The notes under the pieces: model-generated
Databases searched by the model: none
The model's input: the letters and a program-made list of their open reading frames with translations, nothing else
What the model was told of the DNA's origin: nothing
Source: Ignavibacteriaceae bacterium
GTDB taxonomy: Bacteria > Bacteroidota > Ignavibacteria > Ignavibacteriales > Ignavibacteriaceae
DNA: 64,000 bases
Assembly (NCBI GenBank): GCA_020848375.1
Contig: JADLAF010000058.1
Location: forward strand, 1 to 64,000
Reading direction: 5' to 3'
Made by a program: the position numbers and the translations under genes
Shown: positions 18,157 to 28,783 of the stretch, in pieces
How the letters are laid out: each line of letters starts with the position of its first letter
Numbering within the stretch: position 1 is the stretch's first letter

Positions 18157-19321
18157 AATACTTCTTCACTTCGTTGTAATTATAATTTTGTCTGAATATC
18201 TCTGCAATTTTATCAGAGCCGAGTACTTTGCTGAGCATTGTAATTCTGGATTTATCTGCCAGGGTGAAAACATCTATCTCAGGATGATACTTCTTAAGCA
18301 CAGTAAGAAAGTTAAACTGAATGCTCATTAAATCAACTGACCTGTAATCAACAAAATGAATCTGAACCCCGTTAAGTTTCTTTCCGATATACTTACCATA
18401 GTATGGTTTGTAAAATATCGGGCGGAAAACTATTTTACCGTCATACATTTCAGTAAGGTCTCCTGCAATTTTATCTGCCTTTATTCCTTCGTAACCCATC
18501 ACCTGGAAGGGGAGTGTATATCCGACACCTTCTGAAATGATGCCAAGTTCACCCAGAATTCCCGTTGCAGTATAATACTTTGCGTGATGTTCTGTCGGGA
18601 TATGGGGTGAGGTCGGAACCCAGCGTAGTCCGGTTTGGTTAAAGTCCATTCTTCTTTCCCAGCCCTCCATCTTTACTACAGAAAGTTCACACTGTTTACC
18701 TTCTTTAAGCATTTTTTCTCCATTAAGAAGCATTGCAAGCTCTCCAACAGTGAGACCATGTACATAAGGAATAGGGAATTGTGAGACAAAGGAAATAAAC
18801 CCGGGTTCAACAAGACTGCCCTCAATTTTTTCACCACCAAGCGGATTGGGTCTGTCGAGTACAACAAACTCAATACCCGCCTCAGCCGCTGCTTCCATGG
18901 CCAACCCCATTGTGCTGATGTAAGTATAGGAGCGTGAGCCAATGTCCTGTATATCAAATACCAGCACATCTATATTCGCAAGCATATCCGGATTTGGTTT
19001 TCTTGTTTTGCCATAAAGGGAATAGACGGTCAGACCGGTTTTTTCATCTGTATAGGTGTCAACATGATCTCCGGCTGAGTAATCACCTCTCACTCCGTGC
19101 TCAGGACCATAAAGAGCAGTAAGTTTAAATGAGGGGTGATTATGCATCAGGTCAATATTCTGAACCAAATTAAAATCTACGCCTGTTGCATTGGTTATCA
19201 GCCCGACCTTTTTACCGTGAAGCGGCTTAAAGTTATTCTCAACCAAAACATCAAGCCCGGTTTTGACCTGTGGACTAATTGAAATACTCAGAAATAAAAA
19301 GAGGATCAGGAAATTTTTCAT
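18098..19321 (-). CDS. DUF1343 / exo-beta-N-acetylmuramidase NamZ-like
   Basis: GKKVGLITNATGVD...ALYGPEHGVRGDYSAGDHVDTYTDEKTGLTVYSLYG...DVLVFDIQDIGSRSYTYISTM. Confidence 0.92.
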   Translation of the reverse strand: MKNFLILFLFLSISISPQVKTGLDVLVENNFKPLHGKKVGLITNATGVDFNLVQNIDLMHNHPSFKLTALYGPEHGVRGDYSAGDHVDTYTDEKTGLTVYSLYGKTRKPNPDMLANIDVLVFDIQDIGSRSYTYISTMGLAMEAAAEAGIEFVVLDRPNPLGGEKIEGSLVEPGFISFVSQFPIPYVHGLTVGELAMLLNGEKMLKEGKQCELSVVKMEGWERRMDFNQTGLRWVPTSPHIPTEHHAKYYTATGILGELGIISEGVGYTLPFQVMGYEGIKADKIAGDLTEMYDGKIVFRPIFYKPYYGKYIGKKLNGVQIHFVDYRSVDLMSIQFNFLTVLKKYHPEIDVFTLADKSRITMLSKVLGSDKIAEIFRQNYNYNEVKKYFASQEKSFRDIAQKYFLYN

Positions 19322-19935
19322 AATGCTTCTTTAATTCTATTATGTGCAAGTTGTAATTGTGCCAGAGCTGATTCAGCTAAAAGTTTAGTTGATTGCAGCA
19401 GCTCAGCCGATTCTGCTGAATCTTTAACCGATGAACAATTAATCATAACATTATATAAAGCGCCGCTTATGCAGGGCTCAAGATATTGCAGGGCTACACC
19501 GGTATCACTAAGTGAGTTTCTGTTGCCTTTTTCAATAAGCTGGGAGAGAATGGGTATCATTTCGGATGCTGTTTTTACTGCCTGTGCCGGTACCTGAGCA
19601 GCTTTAATGGTTGCCTTTTGAACTTCTGCTTTACGCAGCGCATTTTCTTCAGGGGTTGACTTTGGTAGTTTGAATGCCAGCATCACTTCATCAAAGGCAG
19701 CGTTATCAGCTTCAGAAAGCTGCAAGAATTCTTCACGAAGTGATGTAAGCTGTTCTAATCCTTCACGGAGGTCACTTTCAAACTCAGCATATTTAGGTTT
19801 CCCAAGAGTCAGATTGATTACCATCATTCCAAGCGAGGCAGAAATCGCTCCCGCCACTGCTGAAGCATTACCTCCGCCGGGAGTAGGAGTGCCCGCTGAG
19901 AGTGCTTCAAGATAAGCTAATGTGTGATTTTTCAT
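19318..19935 (-). CDS. fchA: formiminotetrahydrofolate cyclodeaminase
   Basis: GTPTPGGGNASAVAGAISASLGMMVINLTLGKPKY. Confidence 0.92.
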   Translation of the reverse strand: MKNHTLAYLEALSAGTPTPGGGNASAVAGAISASLGMMVINLTLGKPKYAEFESDLREGLEQLTSLREEFLQLSEADNAAFDEVMLAFKLPKSTPEENALRKAEVQKATIKAAQVPAQAVKTASEMIPILSQLIEKGNRNSLSDTGVALQYLEPCISGALYNVMINCSSVKDSAESAELLQSTKLLAESALAQLQLAHNRIKEAL

Positions 19936-20958
19936 TTATTGCTCCACCATATATTCGATAATTTTTTCTTCAGGTCTGAAAGGCGCAAGGGTGTTCAAAC
20001 CAAGTTTTTCTATCGCCAGATTTACCAATTCTCGTTCAGACAGAGTGTCAGTACCTGCATAATACTTTCCTGATTCAAGCAATGCAGCCAGAGGAACAAG
20101 ACCTACAATTTCAGAGCCCAGTGTTTCAGCACCGCGTAGTGCAGCTTCCTTTTTAACTTCTTCAAACACCTGGTGCATATTTGTAAGAGTATAGTTTGTG
20201 AGATTAATTGAAACTTGGGTAATGCCGTATTTCTCAAGTGCCACCCCCATAGCTTTCACCGCTTTAAACCTTCCCGGTTCTTTAACAGTTTTACCATCTA
20301 TCTTTATCGGGCTGCCGTTCTGATCACGCTTCACTCTGCCTGACTCACGGATAATTTCTGATATATCTTTTGATATGCTCAAAGCAGTTGTTTTAAGATT
20401 GACGTTATATGCAACAAGAAAAAATCTTGCGCCGGTTACTGTTGCACCAAGCTTTTCATTAAAGACTGCCTCGCCAAAATCAGGTTTCCATTCAGGATTT
20501 TGTATTTTTTCTGCAAGTCCTTCATATTCACCTTTGCGGATGTCTGAGAGATTTTTTCTCTGGGGTGTTCTGGCAGCATCCTCGTAAAGATATACCGGTA
20601 ATTTAAGTTCTTTGGAAATCTTTTCGCCAAACCGTTCAGCAAGGGCAACGCATTCTTCGATGGTTGCGTTTTTTACTGGTATGAAAGGAACTACATCAGC
20701 CGCACCGAGCCGGGGATGCTCACCTTTATGATTTCTCATGTCTATGTATTCAGCTCCGGCTTTTACGGTTTCAAGCGCGCCGGCGAGAACTGCTTCCGGT
20801 TCACCTGCAAAAGTGATTACCACACGGTTATAATCAGCATCCGGCTCAAAGCTGAGAAGGTTTATTCCCGGTACTGAAGATATACGATTTTTTATTTTTT
20901 CTAATATTTGAGTTTCTCTGCCTTCGCTGAGATTGGGGACACATTCAATAATTTTCAT
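19936..20958 (-). CDS. ftcD: glutamate formimidoyltransferase
   Basis: MKIIECVPNLSEGRETQILEKI...VNLKTTALSISKDISEIIRESG.... Confidence 0.95.
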   Translation of the reverse strand: MKIIECVPNLSEGRETQILEKIKNRISSVPGINLLSFEPDADYNRVVITFAGEPEAVLAGALETVKAGAEYIDMRNHKGEHPRLGAADVVPFIPVKNATIEECVALAERFGEKISKELKLPVYLYEDAARTPQRKNLSDIRKGEYEGLAEKIQNPEWKPDFGEAVFNEKLGATVTGARFFLVAYNVNLKTTALSISKDISEIIRESGRVKRDQNGSPIKIDGKTVKEPGRFKAVKAMGVALEKYGITQVSINLTNYTLTNMHQVFEEVKKEAALRGAETLGSEIVGLVPLAALLESGKYYAGTDTLSERELVNLAIEKLGLNTLAPFRPEEKIIEYMVEQ

Positions 20959-22253
20959 AGACTATAGTTTTGTTGATAAATAATTTCACCTTTTTTAACT
21001 GTAATTACCACAGGATTTTTACCTGTATTATAAACGATCTGGTTTAAATTTTCGTTTTCAATTACAGCAAAATCTGCCTGCTTCCCGGTGGTAAGAGAGC
21101 CGGTCCGGCTGCTTACACCGCATACATAAGCTGAATTGATGGAATAACTGTTCATAATTTCATTAATGGACAGTTTCATCTTAACTGCAGCGAGACTCAT
21201 AATGAGGAAGATATTGTCAATGTGTGATGAGCCGGGGTTATAATCTGTTGCCAGTGCAATGATGGCATCTGAGTCAATCAGGTCACGCGCCGGAGCATAA
21301 TTATAATTTAAGAAATATGATACACCGGGCAGCAGAACTGCCGCAGTGGGGGAGTCTTTAAATAGTTTTGTCTGCTCCTGTGAAATTACCTCGAGGTGAT
21401 CCACACTCCTACAGTTCATTTTTAAGCCAAGTTCTAATCCGCCAATTGAATGAAACTGATCTGTGTGCAGCCGTAGTGAAAGATCATATTTTGCCGCTGT
21501 TTCAAAAATTCTTTCAATCTCATCCGGCTGGAAAGTTGATTTTTCAAGAAATCCATCACAAAAGCGGGCGAGCTGTTCATCCGCAACGGAGGGAAGCATT
21601 TCATTGCAGATTTTGTCAATATATTTATTCCGGTCTTCCCGGTGCTCAGGGGGGAGAGTATGGGCACCCAGAAATGTAGGAATTATATCAACAGGAACTA
21701 ATTTTGATGCACGTTTAATTGTGCGAAGCATTTTGAGCTCATCCTGTGTGTTGAGACCGTAACCGCTTTTTATTTCGAGTGTCGTAACACCCTGTTCAAT
21801 AAAAGTCTGAATTCTGGGGAGTAGCAATGCAAGTAAATCTTCTTCTGAGGCATCCCTTACTTTTTTCATAGTTGAAACAATTCCGCCGCCCCGTTCAGCA
21901 ATCTCCTCGTAAGTTGCACCGCGCAGTTTCATGAGAAATTCATCAGAGCGGTCGCCAGCAAAGACCGCATGAGTATGACACTCAGTAAATCCGGGTATCA
22001 CGGTCTTGTTTTTGAGAGACACAACTTCCCAGTCCTGGTGCACCACGATTTCTTTTTCCGGAATGAAAGCTGTAATAATGCCGTCTTCTGTCAGGATGCT
22101 ATGATTTACCAGTGAGGGGAGACTGTTGGCTTCCCAACCGCGTAAAAATTCAATCCCGGCGGGGTAGGTTCCGTAAATTATGGAAATATCCCTGAAGAGA
22201 ACAGTGCTCAAAACTTCTTCCTGATACTGATTTTTTTCGGAACCGGCAGACAA
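20955..22253 (-). CDS. hutI: imidazolonepropionase
   Basis: PGFTECHTHAVFAGDRSDEFLMKLRGATYEEIAERGGGIVSTMKKVR; ALATDYNPGSSH. N-terminal start uncertain. Confidence 0.95.
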   Translation of the reverse strand: MSAGSEKNQYQEEVLSTVLFRDISIIYGTYPAGIEFLRGWEANSLPSLVNHSILTEDGIITAFIPEKEIVVHQDWEVVSLKNKTVIPGFTECHTHAVFAGDRSDEFLMKLRGATYEEIAERGGGIVSTMKKVRDASEEDLLALLLPRIQTFIEQGVTTLEIKSGYGLNTQDELKMLRTIKRASKLVPVDIIPTFLGAHTLPPEHREDRNKYIDKICNEMLPSVADEQLARFCDGFLEKSTFQPDEIERIFETAAKYDLSLRLHTDQFHSIGGLELGLKMNCRSVDHLEVISQEQTKLFKDSPTAAVLLPGVSYFLNYNYAPARDLIDSDAIIALATDYNPGSSHIDNIFLIMSLAAVKMKLSINEIMNSYSINSAYVCGVSSRTGSLTTGKQADFAVIENENLNQIVYNTGKNPVVITVKKGEIIYQQNYSL

Positions 22254-22777
22254 TTGATAAAATTATTTTCATTCAGTTTAATTACTGCTTCTGCTGCAGA
22301 CGGAAAATCAGCGTAACTTCCATAAAAAACCAGATACTTGCCAGAGGAAAAACTGACTGAAATATCATTTATTCCGGTTTTTTCAAAAAGTGCATTCTCG
22401 ACTGAGTCTGCAGCGTTGGCGGAATCGGCTGAAAACACCAGCAGGGTAAAGCCGTTTACCTCAGTGAGGTTATTCTTCAGTTCATGTGACTCAGGGACAC
22501 GGTACCAGAATAGCCCAGATTTGGAAACTGATTGAATCTTTTCCGGAATCTTTACAAAGGGGGTAACAGATCCTGAAAAAACATCCTCATAGTTGATAGA
22601 GTAGGCAGGATTGTTTGTTACCTGTGGGTTTTCAGTCTGCTGATTTTCTGAATTGGAACTTTGGTCGTTACCCTCTTGAGAATATCTGTCGCCTGTTGGT
22701 ACTGCTGAACAGCCGGTTAAGAGAAGAAAAAGAGCGATAACCAGAGTTAATGATGTATATTGAATTTCTTTTTTCAT
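22208..22777 (-). CDS. lipoprotein, possibly SPOR-like
   Basis: Lipobox LLLTGCSAV; C-terminal FSSGKYLVFYGSYADFPSAAEAVIKLNE is SPOR-like. Confidence 0.55.
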   Translation of the reverse strand: MKKEIQYTSLTLVIALFLLLTGCSAVPTGDRYSQEGNDQSSNSENQQTENPQVTNNPAYSINYEDVFSGSVTPFVKIPEKIQSVSKSGLFWYRVPESHELKNNLTEVNGFTLLVFSADSANAADSVENALFEKTGINDISVSFSSGKYLVFYGSYADFPSAAEAVIKLNENNFINCLPVPKKISIRKKF

Positions 22778-22989
22778 ACCCTCAAAATTTAATCATTTCC
22801 GGTCACTTTTTCAGGTAAATCGTAAAACCGGGGTGGGGTAGTTTTGAAACCCGGGATCAAAAATCAGGGCTGGGGATAGAATGTAAAAAAAGGGGAGATT
22901 TGAACTGAAAAGTCTTAAGGCAAACTCTCAAAATAGAAATGATTTTGTCAAAATCAAGGGGTTTTCTTTAAAATATGGCTAAAATTTGT

Positions 22990-22997
22990 TATTTTTG
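22990..22997 (+). promoter_or_regulatory. Bacteroidota-type -7 element (TATTTTTG) upstream of glgA
   Basis: Matches TAnnTTTG; falls inside the first 15 codons of the ORF-track call, favouring glgA start at 23020. No clear -33 TTG seen. Confidence 0.45.
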
Positions 22998-23019
22998 CAG
23001 ATTACAATATTGGATTACA

Positions 23020-24516
23020 ATGGCCGTCCCAAAAAAGCTTAAAATTCTTTTCGTGACATCGGAGTTGTTCCCATTTGTTAAGACTGGCGGCTTAGCGGAT
23101 GTTTCAAATTCTCTCCCTCAGGTTCTCCATGAGCTCGGTCATGAAGTTCGGATTATGGTTCCTAAATATGGGGCAATTGATAGCCGCAAATTTAAGATTC
23201 ATGATGTTGTCCGTTTAAAAGACCTAATGATTCCTATCGGAGAAAAGGAGGTAACTTTTTCAATAAAGTCCTCATTCCTCCCATCACCCCGTGTTCGTGT
23301 TCAGATTTACTTCCTTGAGAATAACGAGTATTTTGGCAACAGAAAAAGTCTCTATACCGATCCCATTACCGGGGAGGACTATGAAGACAATGATGAGCGT
23401 TTTATCCTGCTTAACCGTGCAGTTTTTGAGCTGATTCTTAAATTGGGCTGGGTACCTGATATTATCCATATCAACGACTGGCAGTGCGGTCTTATTCCCG
23501 CATATTTCAAAACGATATACGCAAACGAACCTCAGTTCCAGACGTTTAATATACTTTTCACGCTGCATAATCTGTCATATCAGGGCGTTTTTCCGAAAAG
23601 CACCTTTAAAAAAACCGGACTTCCTGAAGAACTTAACTCAAATGACGGAGTTCTGCAGGACGGTAAGTTCAGCTTTATGAAGAGTGGGCTGCTGTTTGCC
23701 GACTATATAAACACGGTTTCAGACAGTTATGCTAAAGAGATTTCATCTGTTAAGGAAATCTCAGGCGGACTTCTTCCGCTTCTCACAAAGAGAAAATCGG
23801 ACATATACGGACTGGTTAATGGGATAGATTATTCAGTTTGGAATCCTGAAAAAGATCCATTCCTTTCTCATCACTATACAGCCAAGGGTCTGGAAGGTAA
23901 AATGGAGAATAAAAGAGAACTTGTTGAACGGTTCTCTCTGAAATTTGACCCTTCTATTCCGGTCATTGGTATTATCTCACGTCTGTTCGACGTGAAGGGA
24001 ATTGACTTAATTCTTGAATCCTTTGCTGAGATAATGAAGAAAAACGTTCAGGTAGTTCTCCTTGGAACTGGCGAAAAAAAATACCAGAATGAATTTGAAA
24101 AACTGAGTGATAAATACACTGACAAGTTCGCCTGTTATATTGGATTTAATGATGAACTGGCTCACCTCATTGAGGCCGGCGCAGATATGTACTTAATGCC
24201 GTCAAAGTTTGAGCCATGTGGTCTGAACCAGATGTACTCATTAGTTTATGGTACTGTACCAATTGTCCGCAGAACCGGAGGACTGGCTGATACAGTTGTA
24301 AGGTTTGATGAGCAGACTGAAGAGGGTACCGGATTTGTTTTTGAAGAATATAACGCCAAAGAACTGCTCAAAGAACTGAACCGTGCGTTGAGCGTCTATG
24401 AGAACAAAAAGGTCTGGCACAAGATTATTAAAAACGGTATGAAGGTTGATTTTAGCTGGCAGGCATCAGCTAAACGTTATGTTGAGCTCTATAAAACCAT
24501 CCTTAGCGGTAAATGA
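23020..24516 (+). CDS. glgA: glycogen/starch synthase (GT5)
   Basis: KKLKILFVTSELFPFVKTGGLADVSNSLP; HINDWQCGLIP; SKFEPCGLNQMYSLVYGTVPIVRRTGGLADTV. Confidence 0.95.
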   Translation: MAVPKKLKILFVTSELFPFVKTGGLADVSNSLPQVLHELGHEVRIMVPKYGAIDSRKFKIHDVVRLKDLMIPIGEKEVTFSIKSSFLPSPRVRVQIYFLENNEYFGNRKSLYTDPITGEDYEDNDERFILLNRAVFELILKLGWVPDIIHINDWQCGLIPAYFKTIYANEPQFQTFNILFTLHNLSYQGVFPKSTFKKTGLPEELNSNDGVLQDGKFSFMKSGLLFADYINTVSDSYAKEISSVKEISGGLLPLLTKRKSDIYGLVNGIDYSVWNPEKDPFLSHHYTAKGLEGKMENKRELVERFSLKFDPSIPVIGIISRLFDVKGIDLILESFAEIMKKNVQVVLLGTGEKKYQNEFEKLSDKYTDKFACYIGFNDELAHLIEAGADMYLMPSKFEPCGLNQMYSLVYGTVPIVRRTGGLADTVVRFDEQTEEGTGFVFEEYNAKELLKELNRALSVYENKKVWHKIIKNGMKVDFSWQASAKRYVELYKTILSGK

Positions 24517-25094
24517 ATCGTGCCATCTTCCTTGACCGCGACGGCACTATAAACATTGACTATGGATATATCAACGACCCCGCGAAGGTAAAACTGGTTC
24601 CGGGGTGCGCTGAGGGGTTAAAATATCTGCAGGAGAAATTTGGTTTTTTGTTCCTGGTAATTTCAAACCAGTCTGGCATCGCACGCGGATACCTTACTCA
24701 TGAGGAACTTGAAGCGGTCAACCATAAAGTGGAATCTTTACTGAAAGAACAGGGGGTAAAAATAACCCGCTTCTATTATTGTCCTCATCACCCGGATCAT
24801 GCTGAAAAGCAGCAGTGCGGCTGCCGAAAGCCATCGCCTGGTATGATAATCAAAGGACTAAAAGACTATCAGATTGATCCAGCGTCATCTTATGTGATAG
24901 GTGATAAACTTACCGATGCTGAGGCCGGATATAATGCCGGTATTACATCAATACTACTTTCTCATGTTGATTTTTCTGATCAGGAATCGTTTTCTGGGTT
25001 GCAAAACCCTCGCCTTTTCCCCAATTTTGTAGCTTATAATTTTTCGGAGGTTTGTGATTTTATTTCCAAGGACAGTAATGAAAAGGGGCATTAA
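24513..25094 (+). CDS. gmhB: HAD family phosphatase, GmhB-like
   Basis: AIFLDRDGTINIDYGYI; CPHHPDHAEKQQCGCRKPSPGMI; YVIGDKLTDAEAG. Confidence 0.88.
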   Translation: MNRAIFLDRDGTINIDYGYINDPAKVKLVPGCAEGLKYLQEKFGFLFLVISNQSGIARGYLTHEELEAVNHKVESLLKEQGVKITRFYYCPHHPDHAEKQQCGCRKPSPGMIIKGLKDYQIDPASSYVIGDKLTDAEAGYNAGITSILLSHVDFSDQESFSGLQNPRLFPNFVAYNFSEVCDFISKDSNEKGH

Positions 25095-26253
25095 AGCTCT
25101 ACTGATGCTTCTCGCGATGTTCGCTTTAGCGGGCTGCGGCGACGATCCTTCTTCTGTGGGTTCAGGGTTAATTCCTGATAAAATTACGATAAAAGATTTT
25201 GACTCCGAAACAGATTCTGTAACCAAAAGTTCTGAGAGTTTCAGAAAAGTGGTGTCGCTTAACGGCGCCTCCTTTTTCTTAGCAGGCAGAGCAGACGGTA
25301 TTACGGCCAGTTCGCTTATCCGTTTTGATTTTTCTATCTTTCCCTATAAGACTGACCTGAAGAACGACAGTCTTATTATCAGGTCAGCAAAGATCCGGCT
25401 TTCGCCATTTTATTATTACGGTGACACCTCATCACATGTACCGCTTGAGGCCTATAAGATATATAATAACTGGTCATCCGGTACTCTTAATAACGACAGC
25501 ATTCCTGGTCTTATTGTTCCGAGAGAAAATCTGATTGTTCCCGGTTCGCAGTTCTCATCCGATTCCGTATATACATTTAACCTTCAGAGCTCAATAATAA
25601 AAGAGTGGCTTTTTTCAGCTTCTGATACAACAGGTTTTGTGAATAACGGTTTGATGATTACCGGTGCCACCGGGGCTACACGGATAGCAGGTTTCCGTTC
25701 CTTTTCAACTGATGAAAACATTATTCCTTCAATAGAACTTGTTCTTGAAAAAGCCGGTTCATACGTTGATACGGTAATCTATTTTTTACTCGAAGATATA
25801 CATCTGATAGAAGGGGGAGCACTGACGCTTCCCGCCAATCGTCTGCTTGTCCGGAGCGGGTTTGTTGACCTTTCAAAGCTCTATTTTGATCTGAGTAAAC
25901 TTCCTACCGGTGCAATAATCAATAAAGCGGTTCTCACTCTTTATGTTGATACCCTGAATACCAAAACAGGTGATAACATTGAAAATCTGCTCTATGCTTA
26001 TTTCATGGCAGACAGTCTTTCAAATACGTATGAGAATATAACTTCATCTCAGTTGAACAGAGTAGGGGCAACCTTCACCGGAGAAGTTACATCAATAATT
26101 ACAAGAATGTTGTTCCAGAACAACAATCAGGGTATTGCAATTACCCCCGGATCGTTAAGTGACGGAGTGGAACGATTTGTCCTCTACTCCACAACCCATC
26201 CTGATTCACTTCTCAGACCCAGATTACAAATTTATTATTCGGTTGCGGAGTGA
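25078..26253 (+). CDS. lipoprotein of unknown function (possible DUF4270-like)
   Basis: Lipobox MLLAMFALAGCGDD; repeated RFDFS..P/FDLSKLPTGAIINKAVLTLYVD segments. Confidence 0.6.
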   Translation: MKRGIKALLMLLAMFALAGCGDDPSSVGSGLIPDKITIKDFDSETDSVTKSSESFRKVVSLNGASFFLAGRADGITASSLIRFDFSIFPYKTDLKNDSLIIRSAKIRLSPFYYYGDTSSHVPLEAYKIYNNWSSGTLNNDSIPGLIVPRENLIVPGSQFSSDSVYTFNLQSSIIKEWLFSASDTTGFVNNGLMITGATGATRIAGFRSFSTDENIIPSIELVLEKAGSYVDTVIYFLLEDIHLIEGGALTLPANRLLVRSGFVDLSKLYFDLSKLPTGAIINKAVLTLYVDTLNTKTGDNIENLLYAYFMADSLSNTYENITSSQLNRVGATFTGEVTSIITRMLFQNNNQGIAITPGSLSDGVERFVLYSTTHPDSLLRPRLQIYYSVAE

Positions 26254-27500
26254 AGATGACTAATCTATTAAAATATACATTTCTGTCTATTATACTGGCG
26301 GGCGGCGTATCATTTTCCCAAAATTATTCACTTTATTCCCGGTTTGGTTTAGGGTCTATTGAGTCCGCCCAGAGCATTAGAAGCGCGGGAATAGGCGGTT
26401 TTGGTATATCAGACCTGGTTCAGGACTATGTTTCTACATCAAACCCAGCAGCGTGGAGTTCCCTTACTTCGACCCGTTTTCAGTTTGGCACGGTTTTGAT
26501 AGGTAATACATCAGAGGATGCATCAGTCAGTAATTATGCTGCTCAGGCATACTTCAGCGGATTTTCGTTCGGATTTCCGGTTAGCGGAAAGCATGGCATT
26601 GGAGTTTCACTTGGTTTATTGCCATATTCATCAGTGAACTATGATATGAAAAGATCAGGAACAGACAGCCGAATCGGCTCAGATTACTTGCAGGAAGCCA
26701 AGGGTGAGGGCGGGTTAGCAAAACTTTACGTTGGAAGTTCGTGGAAGCCATTTGGTGACTTCAGAATAGGTGCTTCGCTTAATTACTATTTTGGTAAAAT
26801 TTCATATCACAACACGGTAACGTTCAACGACGGAACTTCACTTAAAACGGACTTTAACAAATCTTACAGAATGAGGGGAGTAGGATTTGATGCGGGTCTT
26901 ATAACTCCGGAACTAAACACTATTCTCGGAGTAGAAGATTTATTGCAAGGAATAAGATTAGGTTTTGCAGTGAATTATTTTAATGAGTTTACCAGTGATT
27001 CACTTTTTGCCGGTGGTAACAACATCGTTATTGATACTCTCAATTACGGAGCCGGTTCAGCAAAAGTTCCGCTTAAACTTTCAATAGGAGCATCGCTTCA
27101 GTTAAACCGGCTGATGAGAGTTCATCTTGATTTGATTACGCAGTCCTGGTCTTCATACGAGGTGAACGGCGTTAAAGATCCTTACATGCAGGATATGATG
27201 CGTATTGGTGGCGGATTTGAATACCGCGTAAAAGACCGTGACAGAAATTTTGACAGTTACATTTACCGTGGAAGTGTTTTTTATGAAAAAACCCCGCTTG
27301 TGATAAATGGACAGTCAATTACCGAACTTGGCGCTTCGGCGGGTATATCCTTCAGTCTGTCACCTGAAAGTTATTTTGACCTGAGTCTTCAGTATATAAG
27401 AAAAGGCACGACTGAAAGCGGGCTGGTAAAAGAAAATATTTTTAGACTTCATGCGGGTATGAGTCTGGGTGAAATTTGGTTTTTACAACAGGAAAGATGA
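26250..27500 (+). CDS. outer membrane beta-barrel protein
   Basis: Signal peptide, then QNYSLYSRFGLGSIESAQSIRSAGIGGFGI...SNPAAWSSLTSTRFQFG with alternating beta-strand character. Confidence 0.7.
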   Translation: MKMTNLLKYTFLSIILAGGVSFSQNYSLYSRFGLGSIESAQSIRSAGIGGFGISDLVQDYVSTSNPAAWSSLTSTRFQFGTVLIGNTSEDASVSNYAAQAYFSGFSFGFPVSGKHGIGVSLGLLPYSSVNYDMKRSGTDSRIGSDYLQEAKGEGGLAKLYVGSSWKPFGDFRIGASLNYYFGKISYHNTVTFNDGTSLKTDFNKSYRMRGVGFDAGLITPELNTILGVEDLLQGIRLGFAVNYFNEFTSDSLFAGGNNIVIDTLNYGAGSAKVPLKLSIGASLQLNRLMRVHLDLITQSWSSYEVNGVKDPYMQDMMRIGGGFEYRVKDRDRNFDSYIYRGSVFYEKTPLVINGQSITELGASAGISFSLSPESYFDLSLQYIRKGTTESGLVKENIFRLHAGMSLGEIWFLQQER

Positions 27501-28768
27501 TTACTATGAAAACGGTATTCTCACTTATTACATTATTATTTTTCTCATTTGCCGGACCAGTTCAGGCAGCCGGCTCTCTGACGATGGCAGCATCCAATGA
27601 CAGTATTCAACTGATCACAAAATACAGTCTGTTTTCTGAGTATCACAAAAACCGCGACTACGAGAGCGCTTATCCCTATGGCTGGGAAGTACTCAAGACG
27701 GATCCAAAGCGCTTTGCAAAATGGATTTATTTTAAGATGGAGGATATCGTATGGTTTTTTCGCGACTCCTCAAACTATGATGATGTAATGAAAAAGGCGG
27801 TTGAGGATACAACTCTTTACCTTTATAACCTGGCCTTGGAACACTATACAGATCGTCAGTCATACTTTCAGCTTAAGAAAGCATTTATCTCTGAGGTCTG
27901 GCTAAAATGGCCGGATGAACAGGCAGCGGTTGAATACGAAAAAGCAATCGCACTTGATTCAACAGTCTCCATATATTACTATAACCGGCTCGGTCAGTTA
28001 TATAAATCAATAGCTAAGGCAAACCCTGAAAAGAAAGAACAGGCAATTGATTTCTTTACATTTCTGAGTGAAAAGGAGCCGAATAATCCACAGTGGAATA
28101 CTGAGCTGGAAGGTCTGGTTGAAAGCATTGATGAGCTGATCGAACTTGCTAAAAAGGCCTGGGATCAGGACCCTGAAAATCTGACAAAGGGCTGGAAATA
28201 TACATCCCTTTGCCTCAAAGCCGGCAAGCAGGAGTTAGCAGTAGCCGCGCTTGAAACTTTAGTGCAAAAAGCACCTGCTACCATAAATTACTGGAATCAG
28301 TTATCATCACTTTACTTTAAGCTTGACCGCCTTGATGCGGCGATGGATGCTTATAAAAAACTGATTGAACTCGAGCCGAATACCCGTGAGCACTACCTTA
28401 ACCTTGGTATTGCGTTAAAAGATAAAGGTCAGCTTTCTGCAGCCAGAGCCCAGTTCCAGAAGGCATCTGAAATCGGTAATAACTGGGGTCTCCCCATTTA
28501 TTATGAAGGGCTGCTTTATGAAACAGCAGCAAGAAACTGCGGATTTGAGTTCATGGATAAATGTGTCTATCAGCTTGCTGTTGAAACATACAGAAGAGCT
28601 TATAATATGGACCCAACTACCATTCAGGCAAAAGAAAGAATCTCGGCCCTTCAGTCTTCAATTCCTCAGAAAGAGGATTACTTCTTCAGAAAACTTAAAT
28701 CCGGACAGAGAGTGGAAATTTCCGGAAGCTGCTATGGCTGGATTGGCAGAAGCATTACTGTACCTTAA
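27476..28768 (+). CDS. TPR repeat protein, exported
   Basis: LDAAMDAYKKLIELEPNTREHYLNLGIALKDKGQLSAARAQFQKASEIG. Confidence 0.8.
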   Translation: MVFTTGKMITMKTVFSLITLLFFSFAGPVQAAGSLTMAASNDSIQLITKYSLFSEYHKNRDYESAYPYGWEVLKTDPKRFAKWIYFKMEDIVWFFRDSSNYDDVMKKAVEDTTLYLYNLALEHYTDRQSYFQLKKAFISEVWLKWPDEQAAVEYEKAIALDSTVSIYYYNRLGQLYKSIAKANPEKKEQAIDFFTFLSEKEPNNPQWNTELEGLVESIDELIELAKKAWDQDPENLTKGWKYTSLCLKAGKQELAVAALETLVQKAPATINYWNQLSSLYFKLDRLDAAMDAYKKLIELEPNTREHYLNLGIALKDKGQLSAARAQFQKASEIGNNWGLPIYYEGLLYETAARNCGFEFMDKCVYQLAVETYRRAYNMDPTTIQAKERISALQSSIPQKEDYFFRKLKSGQRVEISGSCYGWIGRSITVP

Positions 28769-28783
28769 TCAGGAATATATATA

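Noticed and set aside
22208-22253. Overlap of hutI ORF N-terminus with the downstream lipoprotein ORF
   Set aside because: Most likely an over-extended hutI start in the ORF track, not a genuine overlapping-gene arrangement.
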